Assembly: GCA_910575555.1 (NCBI GenBank)
Contig: CAJTFX010000019.1
Coordinates: 1-64,000, forward strand
DNA from: Lachnospiraceae bacterium
GTDB taxonomy: Bacteria > Bacillota > Clostridia > Lachnospirales > Lachnospiraceae
DNA: 64,000 nt
Reading direction: 5' to 3'
Every line of letters begins with the position of its first letter. Position 1 is the first letter of the stretch. The notes below the pieces were generated by a model. That model saw only the letters and a program-made list of their open reading frames with translations. It searched no databases and had not been told where the DNA came from. Position numbers and translations under genes: made by a program. Positions 17,702 to 25,769 of this stretch are shown one piece after another.

Positions 17702-19651
17702 CTATACCCAGTTTTTGCTCTTGCTCTTTTTCACCTTATACTCCGGCCGGGGAGTGTCTGTCCGGTAAATAACCGCCTCATCCTTCAGGTCTCCGGAGCG
17801 CGCCTCCAGATGATTTTCCTGTTCTAACTTCACCTGAAAATGAAATGCATGCCTGCCCTTTTTCACATCGATTTTTTTCCCGTTCTGATACAGTGACACT
17901 TCCTGCTGATTGGAGTAAACGGTCACATCCGTAATTTCCTCCGTCCGGTACTCATACCGTTTTCCGCAGAGATGGACAAAGGGCTCTTCGCTCCACCATG
18001 CCTTGTAAATATAAAAGCTGTCCTTTTTGATTTTCCGGTCAAAGGTTACAAGCCCTTTGTGATTCATGCCTGGTTCTCCGCCCTGATCCCTGGCGTCTGC
18101 CGCAAAATCAAACATATTCCAGACATAGGTAGACCAGAGGAAGGGATGCCTTGCAAAACAGTTCAGCATATATTCATGATATTTTGCCTGATATTCCTCT
18201 GTCTGATCCCCGCGTTTGGGCTTCCCGCTGTGGAGATTGGGCATTCCTTCCGCCCCGTATTCCGAATATCCCAGACACCGATTGGGATATTTCCAATGGT
18301 AGAATTTTAAAAACAAATCGTTTAAAAACAATCCGGGCACATACCATCCCAAATACAGGTTCCATGCCACCAAATCAGAAATTTTGGAAACCGGATGGAA
18401 CGGATGGCACATGGCATAGCAGGCCAGTGTGGTGGGCCGTCCCGGGTCCAGTCTTTTCACATAGTTCTGAAGTTTCCTGTGATGATTCAGCATATCCCTT
18501 CTGTGTTTTCCGGAAATGGTAATCTCATTGGACAGCCCCCAGGTCACAATACTGGGATGGTTGTAATTCTGAGTGATCAATTCCTTCATCTGGAAAAAGG
18601 TATTTTTCTTTCCTCCCGGCATATGGGCGGAAATATAGGGAATTTCTGCCCAAACCACCATACCGTACCGATCGCAGAGATCATAAAAATACTGGCTGTG
18701 CTGATAATGGGCCAAACGGATGGTATTGGCGCCCACTTCCCGAATCAATTCCATATCCTGTTCCATCTGTTCTCTGGAAATGGCGTTTCCGATTCCTTTC
18801 CAGTCCTGATGCCTGGAAACACCCCGCAGAGGATAGGACACGCCGTTTAAGAAAAATCCCCGTTTGGGATCAACAGAAAATGTCCGGATGCCGCAGGCCG
18901 ATGTAATCTGATCCAACAGCTCCTCTCCCCGTTTCAGGGACGCAGTGACCCGATACAGATAGGGATCTTTGACGCCGTTCCAAAGATGGGGCTGCTCCAC
19001 CTTAAATACTGCCTTCGTTCCCTTTGACTGGGCCACGACAGTTCCCTCTGCATCTTTTAAGGTAAGCTCCACTGTCAGATTGTCTTTCTCATCAGAGCCA
19101 TTGCCCGGCTGCGGTGCTGCTACATAGGTCTGAACTGTTACAAAGCCATCCGTTCCTTTCACATCCGTGCTGATTTTAATTCCAGGCCCGCCGTAATAGT
19201 CCAGTTCAAAATGGTTTTCTGATACGATTAGAAATTCCACCTCCCGGTAGATTCCGCCGTAAAATGTGAAATCCGCCACCTGGGGATAAACCCTCTCATT
19301 TTTGCTGTTATCCACCTCCACCCGGAGCAGATTGTTGTCTTTCAGTTTCTTTGTGACGTCTGCCCGGAATGTGGAATATCCGTTATGGTGGCTGCAGACT
19401 TTTTTTCCGTTCAGCAGCACATGGGCGCTGGCATTGACTCCGTGAAACTGCAGGTACACCCGTTCCCCTTTCTGAAACTCCGGCTTTGGAATTTCCTTTT
19501 CATAGACGCAGGTTCCCCGGAAATAATCATCTCCGCCGTCCTGTCCGTCCCGGGCATTCCAGGTGTGGGGAAGATTTACCTGCTGCTTTGTCCCCTCCGG
19601 CCCGGTAAAGGTCCAGTTTTCCATCAGCCTGATGATTTTTCTTTCTGCCAT
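17702..19651 (-). CDS. GH2 family beta-galactosidase / beta-glucuronidase
   Basis: About 649 residues, cytosolic, no signal peptide. Domains: sugar-binding jelly roll (NWTFTGPEG, NLPHTWNARDG), immunoglobulin-like domain, and a TIM barrel. The acid/base Glu is in WGLSNEITISG and the nucleophile Glu in LGYSEYGAEGMP. The stretch MNHKGLVTFDRK has an Asn-x-Lys seen in glucuronidases but also in many GH2 galactosidases, so specificity is open. Start chosen at MAERKII after GGAGGAAAG; 49 upstream codons in frame lack a site. First gene of the GH2-GH3-transporter run, with a dyad and promoter upstream. Confidence 0.92.
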   Translation of the reverse strand: MAERKIIRLMENWTFTGPEGTKQQVNLPHTWNARDGQDGGDDYFRGTCVYEKEIPKPEFQKGERVYLQFHGVNASAHVLLNGKKVCSHHNGYSTFRADVTKKLKDNNLLRVEVDNSKNERVYPQVADFTFYGGIYREVEFLIVSENHFELDYYGGPGIKISTDVKGTDGFVTVQTYVAAPQPGNGSDEKDNLTVELTLKDAEGTVVAQSKGTKAVFKVEQPHLWNGVKDPYLYRVTASLKRGEELLDQITSACGIRTFSVDPKRGFFLNGVSYPLRGVSRHQDWKGIGNAISREQMEQDMELIREVGANTIRLAHYQHSQYFYDLCDRYGMVVWAEIPYISAHMPGGKKNTFFQMKELITQNYNHPSIVTWGLSNEITISGKHRRDMLNHHRKLQNYVKRLDPGRPTTLACYAMCHPFHPVSKISDLVAWNLYLGWYVPGLFLNDLFLKFYHWKYPNRCLGYSEYGAEGMPNLHSGKPKRGDQTEEYQAKYHEYMLNCFARHPFLWSTYVWNMFDFAADARDQGGEPGMNHKGLVTFDRKIKKDSFYIYKAWWSEEPFVHLCGKRYEYRTEEITDVTVYSNQQEVSLYQNGKKIDVKKGRHAFHFQVKLEQENHLEARSGDLKDEAVIYRTDTPRPEYKVKKSKSKNWV

Positions 19652-19730
19652 AATTGCTCTTTCCTCCTTCCAAAACAACATAAGCAAGCCCACTGTAATT
19701 TTATCTGTCCAAAAATTTCCCCGGACAATA

Positions 19731-19775
19731 AAAAAGGAACTTTGCAATAAAATGATTATAGCAAAATTCCTTTTT
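19731..19775 (-). promoter_or_regulatory. Operator-like dyad overlapping the GH2 promoter
   Basis: Half-sites 19731-19745 and 19761-19775 are inverted copies matching at 14 of 15 positions (AAAAAGGAACTTTGC type). On the minus strand a TATAAT (19760-19755) lies between them. A weak TGGAAA -35 sits 18 nt upstream. The geometry suits a repressor or activator site for the glycoside operon. A stem-loop role is also possible, since the AT-rich dyad is about 80 nt before the GH2 start. Confidence 0.55.
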
Positions 19776-19888
19776 TTATTTCCAGTGCTATGTCCCAAGC
19801 GGTAGTTTATGCGTCCTATACGGCAAACTGCACCCGGGTTCTCTGTTTATCCTGCCTGATTTGTGCACTTCTGACAAAATTTTCTATT

Positions 19889-21166
19889 TCAGGAAATGGG
19901 AATAATCATGGTGACAAAGAAACACCCGTCTGCTTCCTCAATGTTCAGCGCCCCGTCATATTTTTTCAGATTATGCCGGATGCTTTTCAGGCCGAATCCA
20001 TGATAATCCCTGTCTTTTTTAGTGGTTACCAAATCTCCCTCTTCATACGCCAGAGGCGTTTCCAGGGGATTGATCAGCTGAATGGTCAGAAATTTCTTCC
20101 GCCGGTATATCATCAGGTCAATCTGTCTCTTTTCCCGCTCTTTTAACTGCCCTGCCGCCTCTATGGCATTGTCAATGGCATTTCCCAGGATGGTATACAA
20201 ATCTACAGTATCCATAAAATCCAGGCAGCTTCCGTCTGCCACGCAGGAGAGGGTGATGCCCTGTTCCCGGCAGAACAGGCTTTTCTCTGTCAAAATAATG
20301 TCCAGTGTCTCGTTTCCTGTTTTGATGATCGCCTCATAAATGGAAACAGATTCTTCCATCTCATCCAGATGCCGGTCTGCCTGCTCTTTGGGCATTTCCC
20401 GCAGGGCGCGGATTTGATGCTTCAGATCATGGGTTTTCTGGTTAATTAATGCAATCGTCTCTTTGGAAAGCTGATATTGCTCCCGCTCCTTTTCCCGCAG
20501 CAAATTCATCATCTCGATTTCTTTGCGCATTTCACCTTTCTTGAACAATTCATTCTGCAGATAAAGCGTTATTGCAAGCAATAGCTGCGCCATATAGAGA
20601 ATCAGCCACCGCAAATCCTCCATTCCGATTTCCAGGGAGTCAAACATTACGGCAAGCGCCTGCAGCACAATAAAATCTGAAACCGCAAGGGCAAGCTGCC
20701 GGGGGCCGATTTTCTTCTCTCCGCCGTCCGGCATGTTTTTTCCGATTGTCAATGCGGACAGAAGATCCCCTGCCAGATATATGAAAATCCCCATAACCCA
20801 GTCATGCCATGGCTTTCCTGTCTGAGCCGTACCATACAGCCACCTGAAAATGCTCCAGACTTCGCTTAAGATCTGCCAGGTCAGAAACGCCCAGATTCCG
20901 TAATAGACAGAAGCATTCCAGGTCAGCCGGATTCCCTGGTGGAGCAGCCCCGCCAGAAATAAAAATCCCAGCACTTTCACAAACAAATCCAGCTTTGACA
21001 GACTTCCTGGCCAGATTCCGGCTGCAAATCCGCAGAGAACCAGGAATAATACAATTCCCGCCCCCGTACGCTTTCTGTTTTCCACTCTGCGCTGAAGGGT
21101 ATAGACATACACAAAAGCGCTTGGCAAAAATGCCAGTGCGCTGATCCACCGGCTTACTAAATCCAT
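19889..21166 (-). CDS. AgrC-like GHKL sensor histidine kinase
   Basis: 425 residues. The first ~210 form six or seven membrane helices. A coiled coil follows, and then a GHKL kinase core: phospho-acceptor His in KTHDLKHQIRAL, N-box GNAIDNAIEA, and G-box HGFGLKSIRHNLKKYDG. This is the AgrC/HPK10-type layout, which often senses peptides or cell-envelope cues. Its ATG overlaps the response regulator stop (TGATG), so the pair is co-translated. The glycoside locus starts about 240 nt downstream; a regulatory link to it is only suggested by position. Confidence 0.9.
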   Translation of the reverse strand: MDLVSRWISALAFLPSAFVYVYTLQRRVENRKRTGAGIVLFLVLCGFAAGIWPGSLSKLDLFVKVLGFLFLAGLLHQGIRLTWNASVYYGIWAFLTWQILSEVWSIFRWLYGTAQTGKPWHDWVMGIFIYLAGDLLSALTIGKNMPDGGEKKIGPRQLALAVSDFIVLQALAVMFDSLEIGMEDLRWLILYMAQLLLAITLYLQNELFKKGEMRKEIEMMNLLREKEREQYQLSKETIALINQKTHDLKHQIRALREMPKEQADRHLDEMEESVSIYEAIIKTGNETLDIILTEKSLFCREQGITLSCVADGSCLDFMDTVDLYTILGNAIDNAIEAAGQLKEREKRQIDLMIYRRKKFLTIQLINPLETPLAYEEGDLVTTKKDRDYHGFGLKSIRHNLKKYDGALNIEEADGCFFVTMIIPIS

Positions 21167-21873
21167 CAGCGTATCCCTCCCACATATTCCGCAAGAGACT
21201 GCAGGAACGCGGCCCGGCTGCGCCTGCTGATTTCCAGTTCATATCCGCCCACTACCACGGTATTCTTTTTTACCTCGGAAACATGCTTTAAGTTCACAAT
21301 GTACCAACGGTTGCATTTTGCAAAAGAAGCTGCAGGCAGTGATTCCTCCAGACTTTGAATAGTTCCCCGCAGGGAATATTCCCCCTCTGAAGTGTAATAG
21401 TGGAGAATTCGGTTCTGAACTTCCACATAATAAATCTGCGAGATATTCAGTTTCTTGATGCCGTCCGGACAGGAAAGCAGGATTTCCCTGGATTCCCTTT
21501 TGCCCAGGCGGCGGAAACATCTTGACAGCCTCATGGCAAACTGGTAATAGCTCACCGGCTTTGTCACAAAATCCAATGCTTCCACTTCATAGCCCCGGAT
21601 GGCATAACCGGCAAGGTTGGTAATAAACATCAGGGCCACTTCGCCGTCTGTCTCCCGGATTTTGGCCGCTGTATCTATTCCGTTGATTCCGGGCATTTCG
21701 ATATCCAACAGAATCAAATCGTAGACCGGCTGGTAATTTGTCAGCAATTCTGTTCCGGCTGAAAAGACTGATACCTTAAACTGCATATTTTTTTCGTTCT
21801 GATATTGTTCCAGATATTTCTGAAGCTGTCTGGAACAGGCTTTTTCGTCCTCTACAATTGCTATGTGATACAT
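21166..21873 (-). CDS. LytTR family response regulator
   Basis: 235 residues. Receiver domain 1-120 with the acceptor Asp in LILLDIEMPGING, acidic pocket EDE near the start, and Lys in FVTKP. The C-terminal LytTR DNA-binding domain spans ~135-235 (YYVEVQNRILHYYT, FAKCNRWYIVNLKHV). AgrA-like partner of the downstream kinase. Upstream, 21899-21985 contains an imperfect inverted pattern (TTCTAAAAT against ATTTTAGAA) that could be its own control region. Confidence 0.93.
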   Translation of the reverse strand: MYHIAIVEDEKACSRQLQKYLEQYQNEKNMQFKVSVFSAGTELLTNYQPVYDLILLDIEMPGINGIDTAAKIRETDGEVALMFITNLAGYAIRGYEVEALDFVTKPVSYYQFAMRLSRCFRRLGKRESREILLSCPDGIKKLNISQIYYVEVQNRILHYYTSEGEYSLRGTIQSLEESLPAASFAKCNRWYIVNLKHVSEVKKNTVVVGGYELEISRRSRAAFLQSLAEYVGGIR

Positions 21874-22076
21874 GTTTTATCCTATCTGAATCATGAAAAG
21901 AAGTTACTGAAAGCTGCAGTTTTGTCCGTTTCTAAAATATAAAAGCCTGCACGAATGCCAGGATATCATTATTTTAGAAAACTTCTTTTAATAGTTTACC
22001 ATGGATTTTCAAAGGTCACAATATATATTGTCCCTGTGTTATAATTTTATTTTCCAGTGTACATCAGTATTATTTC

Positions 22077-22085
22077 TGATATAAT
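22077..22085 (+). promoter_or_regulatory. Extended -10 promoter for cbiK
   Basis: TGATATAAT matches the extended -10 consensus (TG-N-TATAAT). No good -35 is visible. It lies about 60 nt before the cbiK start. I see no cobalamin riboswitch in the short leader. Confidence 0.5.
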
Positions 22086-22144
22086 AAAGGTAGAAAAACA
22101 ATCGTTAATAAAAACAATTTATTTTTACTGGAAAGGACATACAT

Positions 22145-22927
22145 ATGAATCAAAAACAGGCTATTCTTCTGGTCAGCTTCGGCACCAGTTATCTTGACAG
22201 CAAGGAAAAAACCATTGACAGAATATTTGAAAAAACCAGAGAAGCATTTCCGGACTACAGGGTTTATCAGGCATGGAGCAGCAAAATTATTATTAAAATC
22301 TTAAGGGAAAGAAACCATATCGTTATCCCAACCATTGAGGAAGCCATGGCTGAGATTCTCTCTGACGGCATAAAACAGCTGATTGTGCAGCCCACCCACT
22401 TTATCAACGGCATTGAAAATGAAGTGATGGAAGAGCTTGTCCTGCAGCATGGAACAGAAGATATGGATATCAGTTTCGGAAATCCGCTGCTTACCAGTAC
22501 AAAAGATCAGAAAGCAGTGCTTCAGGCAGTAATCCGGGAATTCTCCCATCTTCCCCAGGATGAGGCCCTGGTGTATATGGGACACGGAACCACCCACCAT
22601 GCCAACGCTGTGTATGCCGCCCTGGATTATATGCTGAAAGATATGGGCTGTCCCAATTTCTTTATGGGCACGGTGGAGGCTTACCCTGACCTGGACGCCC
22701 TAATCCGCCAGGTGTCAAGAACCAATGCCCGGAAAGTCCATCTTGCCCCCTTTATGCTGGTAGCCGGAGATCACGCCAATCACGATATGGCCGGAAAGCA
22801 GGAGGATTCCTGGAAGTCCCAGTTTGAGGCCGCCGGGTATGAAGTGGAATGCCATTTGAAGGGGCTTGGGGAATCTGAAGAAATTCAGGATATTTATCTG
22901 GAGCATTTGCGAAATGCCATGGAATAG
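22145..22927 (+). CDS. cbiK: Sirohydrochlorin cobaltochelatase CbiK
   Basis: 260 residues. Inserts Co2+ into sirohydrochlorin in the anaerobic cobalamin pathway, or a related metal in siroheme-type pathways. The N-terminal LLVSFGTSY and the two metal-site His motifs (MGHGTTHHANAVY and LVAGDHANHDMAG) are characteristic of CbiK. Length matches the family. An AAAGGA site precedes the ATG. No other cobalamin gene is in the window, so it is a solitary copy. It is followed after 10 nt by the Rpn-like gene. Confidence 0.94.
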   Translation: MNQKQAILLVSFGTSYLDSKEKTIDRIFEKTREAFPDYRVYQAWSSKIIIKILRERNHIVIPTIEEAMAEILSDGIKQLIVQPTHFINGIENEVMEELVLQHGTEDMDISFGNPLLTSTKDQKAVLQAVIREFSHLPQDEALVYMGHGTTHHANAVYAALDYMLKDMGCPNFFMGTVEAYPDLDALIRQVSRTNARKVHLAPFMLVAGDHANHDMAGKQEDSWKSQFEAAGYEVECHLKGLGESEEIQDIYLEHLRNAME

Positions 22928-22937
22928 GGGGAATTAA

Positions 22938-23744
22938 ATGGCAGACAAAATAACTTATGAAGAACTGGAAGAACGTGTTCGGGAGCTTGAAAAACAACTA
23001 AGCGGCAATAAAAACCGGGAATACAAATCACGGCTATTCAGCTTTATCTTTGGGCGTGAAGAAAACAAAAAATGGACGTTGTCACTTTACAATGCCATTC
23101 ACGGCACATCCCATAATGATCTTTCCAATATCACAATTAATACTCTGGAAGATGTGGTCTACATGGGCATGAAAAATGATCTTTCTATCCTTGTATCAGA
23201 AACAGTAAGCCTTTACAGAACTATGGAATTGTATGAACAACAAAGCTCATATAATCCGAATATGCCAATCCGGGAATTTATGTATGCGGGCAAACTGTAC
23301 GATAAGTTTATTCATTCCGCAAAACTTAATCGGTACGGCAAAAAACTCCTGCCGCTTCCTCTGCCAAAACTCATAGTCTTTTATAATGGAGAAGAAGAAA
23401 AAGAAGATGAAACTATACTGTCATTAAGCGATGCATTTAAAGAAGAAATCCGACAAAACGTAATACACAAATACAGCGAATCCAAAAAAATACTAAATGA
23501 TGCAGAAATCATGAACGAGACAGAAAAAATATTCCAACAAGCTGATCCTGATATCGAAGTACAAGAAGCCTTACAAGAAGGATTACAGGAGGGATTACAG
23601 GAAGGATGGCAAAAAGCAATGTTGTCAAGCATTGAAAATCTGATGGACAGTACGGGATGGCCTGCGGATAAAATTATGGAAATACTGAAAATACCAATGA
23701 ACCAGCGTGCCGCTCTTTACACCGGACTTACAAAAAGCAATTAA
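22938..23744 (+). CDS. Rpn-like PD-(D/E)XK nuclease / transposase-related protein, probably internally shortened
   Basis: 268 residues. The N-terminal half has the Rpn/YhgA-like core: SLYNAIHGTSHNDLSNITIN, LEDVVYMGMKNDLSIL, YEQQSSYNPNMPIREF, and PKLIVFYNGEEE. These proteins are related to recombination-promoting nucleases and are usually spread as mobile paralogues. After SLSDAFKEE the sequence leaves the family pattern: the usual stretch with an NINxGHN-like motif is missing. The protein then runs into a Glu-Gly-Leu-Gln repeat (EALQEGLQEGLQEGWQ). It may therefore be a decayed or deleted copy. GGGGG lies before the ATG. Confidence 0.75.
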   Translation: MADKITYEELEERVRELEKQLSGNKNREYKSRLFSFIFGREENKKWTLSLYNAIHGTSHNDLSNITINTLEDVVYMGMKNDLSILVSETVSLYRTMELYEQQSSYNPNMPIREFMYAGKLYDKFIHSAKLNRYGKKLLPLPLPKLIVFYNGEEEKEDETILSLSDAFKEEIRQNVIHKYSESKKILNDAEIMNETEKIFQQADPDIEVQEALQEGLQEGLQEGWQKAMLSSIENLMDSTGWPADKIMEILKIPMNQRAALYTGLTKSN

Positions 23745-23768
23745 TCCTGTTTGCCTGAGGCACTGAAA

Positions 23769-23813
23769 AAGAACCCTATGGGAATCAAGATTCCTGATTG
23801 CCATGGGGTTCTT
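23769..23813. terminator. Bidirectional terminator between Rpn-like gene and glgB
   Basis: Arms AAGAACCC-ATGG and CCATG-GGGTTCTT pair (23769-23782 with 23801-23813), with a smaller hairpin inside. The T-run is best on the minus strand (GGGTTCTTTTT), serving glgB; the same stem can serve the plus-strand gene. Confidence 0.75.
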
Positions 23814-23850
23814 CTCACTTTATCATCATACGATTATCATACGAAATCTT

Positions 23851-25743
23851 TTAGTATACAAAAACAGCCACGCCAAATGCCGGCAGCGGATAAGCAAAAG
23901 AGAAGGGCCTGTTATCGCATTCCTGCTTTTCTGCTTTATATACCAACGGACGCTTTACGCCTTCGCCTCCGTACTTCTTATCATCACTGTTCAGAATCAG
24001 TTTATACTGCTTTTTCAGCGGTACGCCAACCCGGTAATCCTCCCGTTCCACCGGAGTAAAGTTGCAGACAAACAGAAGATTGTTTTTTCCGTTCCGGCTT
24101 TTTCTTACAAAGCTGAAAATACTGCGGAAATTGTCATCTGCATTGATCCATTCAAAATTCTCGAAACTGGTATCCGCCTCATACATGGCAGGATATTTCG
24201 TATAAATATGGAGCAGATCTTTTACAAAGGTCTGAAGCTGAAGATGCTCCGGCTCTGCCAGCAGGAACCAGTCCAGTTCCCTTTCTTCACTCCACTCCCG
24301 AAGCTGTCCGAATTCCTGTCCCATAAACAGAAGCTTTTTCCCGGGATGCCCCATCATAAAGCCGTAGCCCGCCTTTAAGTTAGAGAACTTATCCTTGCCT
24401 TCTCCCGGCATTTTATTGATCATGGAACATTTCAAATGTACCACCTCGTCATGAGATAACACCAGAATATAATTTTCACTGTGGTTATAACTCATGGCAA
24501 AGGTCATCTTGTTATGATTGTCTTTCCGGAAATAAGGATCTAACTTCATGTAATCCAGGAAATCATGCATCCATCCCATATTCCATTTATAGCTGAAATT
24601 CAGTCCGTCATCTTCCACCGTACCGGTTACCCTGGGCCATGCGGTAGACTCTTCTGCAATCATAACAGTTCCCGGATTTCTGCCCAGAATCAGGGTATTA
24701 ATATGTTTGAAAAATTCAATTGCTTCCAGATTCTTATTGTCGCCGTATTTATTGGCTACCCACTGCCCGTCCTGTTTGCCGTAATCCAGATAGAGCATGG
24801 AAGCCACGGCATCCACCCGAAGGCCGTCTACATGGTAATGCTCCACCCACATCAATGCGCTGCCGATAAGGAAATTTTTCACTTCATTTTTGGCATAGTC
24901 AAAAATCTTGGTGCCCCAGTCCGGATGCTCCCCTTTCCTGGTATCAGCATATTCATACAGGCAGGTTCCGTCAAACTCTGCAAGGCCATGGGCGTCTCTT
25001 GGGAAATGAGCCGGTACCCAGTCTAAAATAACGCCGATGCCGTGTTTATGCAGGTAATCTACCAGATAGGCAAAATCTGCAGGCGTTCCATACCGGGAAG
25101 TAGGCGCATAATATCCTGTCACCTGATATCCCCAGGAGCCGTCGAAAGGATATTCTGAAATTCCCATCAGCTCCACATGGGTGTATCCCATTTCTTTCAC
25201 ATATTCTGCCAGTTTGACTGCAAACTCCCGGTAAGTATAAAATCCTTCATCCTCTCTGCCCGGATGACGCATCCAGGAACCGGGATGCACCTCATAGATT
25301 GCCATTGGCTGAGTATGGACATCTTTGCAGGCTTTGCGTTTTTCCATCCACTTGGTATCTGTCCACTTAAATGCGTTAATGTCTGCCACTGCCGAAGCAT
25401 TGCCCGGACGCAGCTCAGCATAATTTGCAAATGGATCTGCCTTATAAAGTTTATTTCCCTCAGGAGTCTCAATGTAGAATTTGTACAAATCCCCTTCTTT
25501 CACTCCCGGAATAAACAGTTCAAAGATCCCCATGGGCTCTAAGCGTTTCATTTCATTTTCATTTTCTTTCCATTCATTGAAATCTCCAATAACAGAAACT
25601 TTAGCGGCATTAGGCGCCCAAACCGCAAAATACACGCCTTTTTTACCCTTCTCTGTAATGGGATGCGCACCTAATTTCTTGTAGATGTCATAATGTGTTG
25701 CCTGTCCAAAATAGTACATGTCTAAATCTGAAAAACGTTCCAT
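23851..25743 (-). CDS. glgB: 1,4-alpha-glucan branching enzyme
   Basis: About 630 residues. Makes the alpha-1,6 branches of glycogen. N-terminal carbohydrate-binding beta-domain (HPITEKGKKGVYFAVWAPNA), then a GH13 barrel: region DWVPAHFPRD, nucleophile Asp in GLRVDAVASMLYLDY, acid Glu in MIAEESTAWP, and LSHDEVVHL. A C-terminal beta-domain ends at FGVAVFVY. Start chosen at MERFSDLD with GGAG 8 nt before. It begins 27 nt after the giant TPR/ATPase gene, so the two are probably one transcript. No other glycogen gene is present nearby. Confidence 0.96.
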   Translation of the reverse strand: MERFSDLDMYYFGQATHYDIYKKLGAHPITEKGKKGVYFAVWAPNAAKVSVIGDFNEWKENENEMKRLEPMGIFELFIPGVKEGDLYKFYIETPEGNKLYKADPFANYAELRPGNASAVADINAFKWTDTKWMEKRKACKDVHTQPMAIYEVHPGSWMRHPGREDEGFYTYREFAVKLAEYVKEMGYTHVELMGISEYPFDGSWGYQVTGYYAPTSRYGTPADFAYLVDYLHKHGIGVILDWVPAHFPRDAHGLAEFDGTCLYEYADTRKGEHPDWGTKIFDYAKNEVKNFLIGSALMWVEHYHVDGLRVDAVASMLYLDYGKQDGQWVANKYGDNKNLEAIEFFKHINTLILGRNPGTVMIAEESTAWPRVTGTVEDDGLNFSYKWNMGWMHDFLDYMKLDPYFRKDNHNKMTFAMSYNHSENYILVLSHDEVVHLKCSMINKMPGEGKDKFSNLKAGYGFMMGHPGKKLLFMGQEFGQLREWSEERELDWFLLAEPEHLQLQTFVKDLLHIYTKYPAMYEADTSFENFEWINADDNFRSIFSFVRKSRNGKNNLLFVCNFTPVEREDYRVGVPLKKQYKLILNSDDKKYGGEGVKRPLVYKAEKQECDNRPFSFAYPLPAFGVAVFVY

Positions 25744-25769
25744 AGCTACCACTCCTGTTTTTTCTTATT

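Noticed and set aside
22021-22144. Cobalamin riboswitch before cbiK
   Set aside because: The leader is too short and lacks a B12-box-like element.
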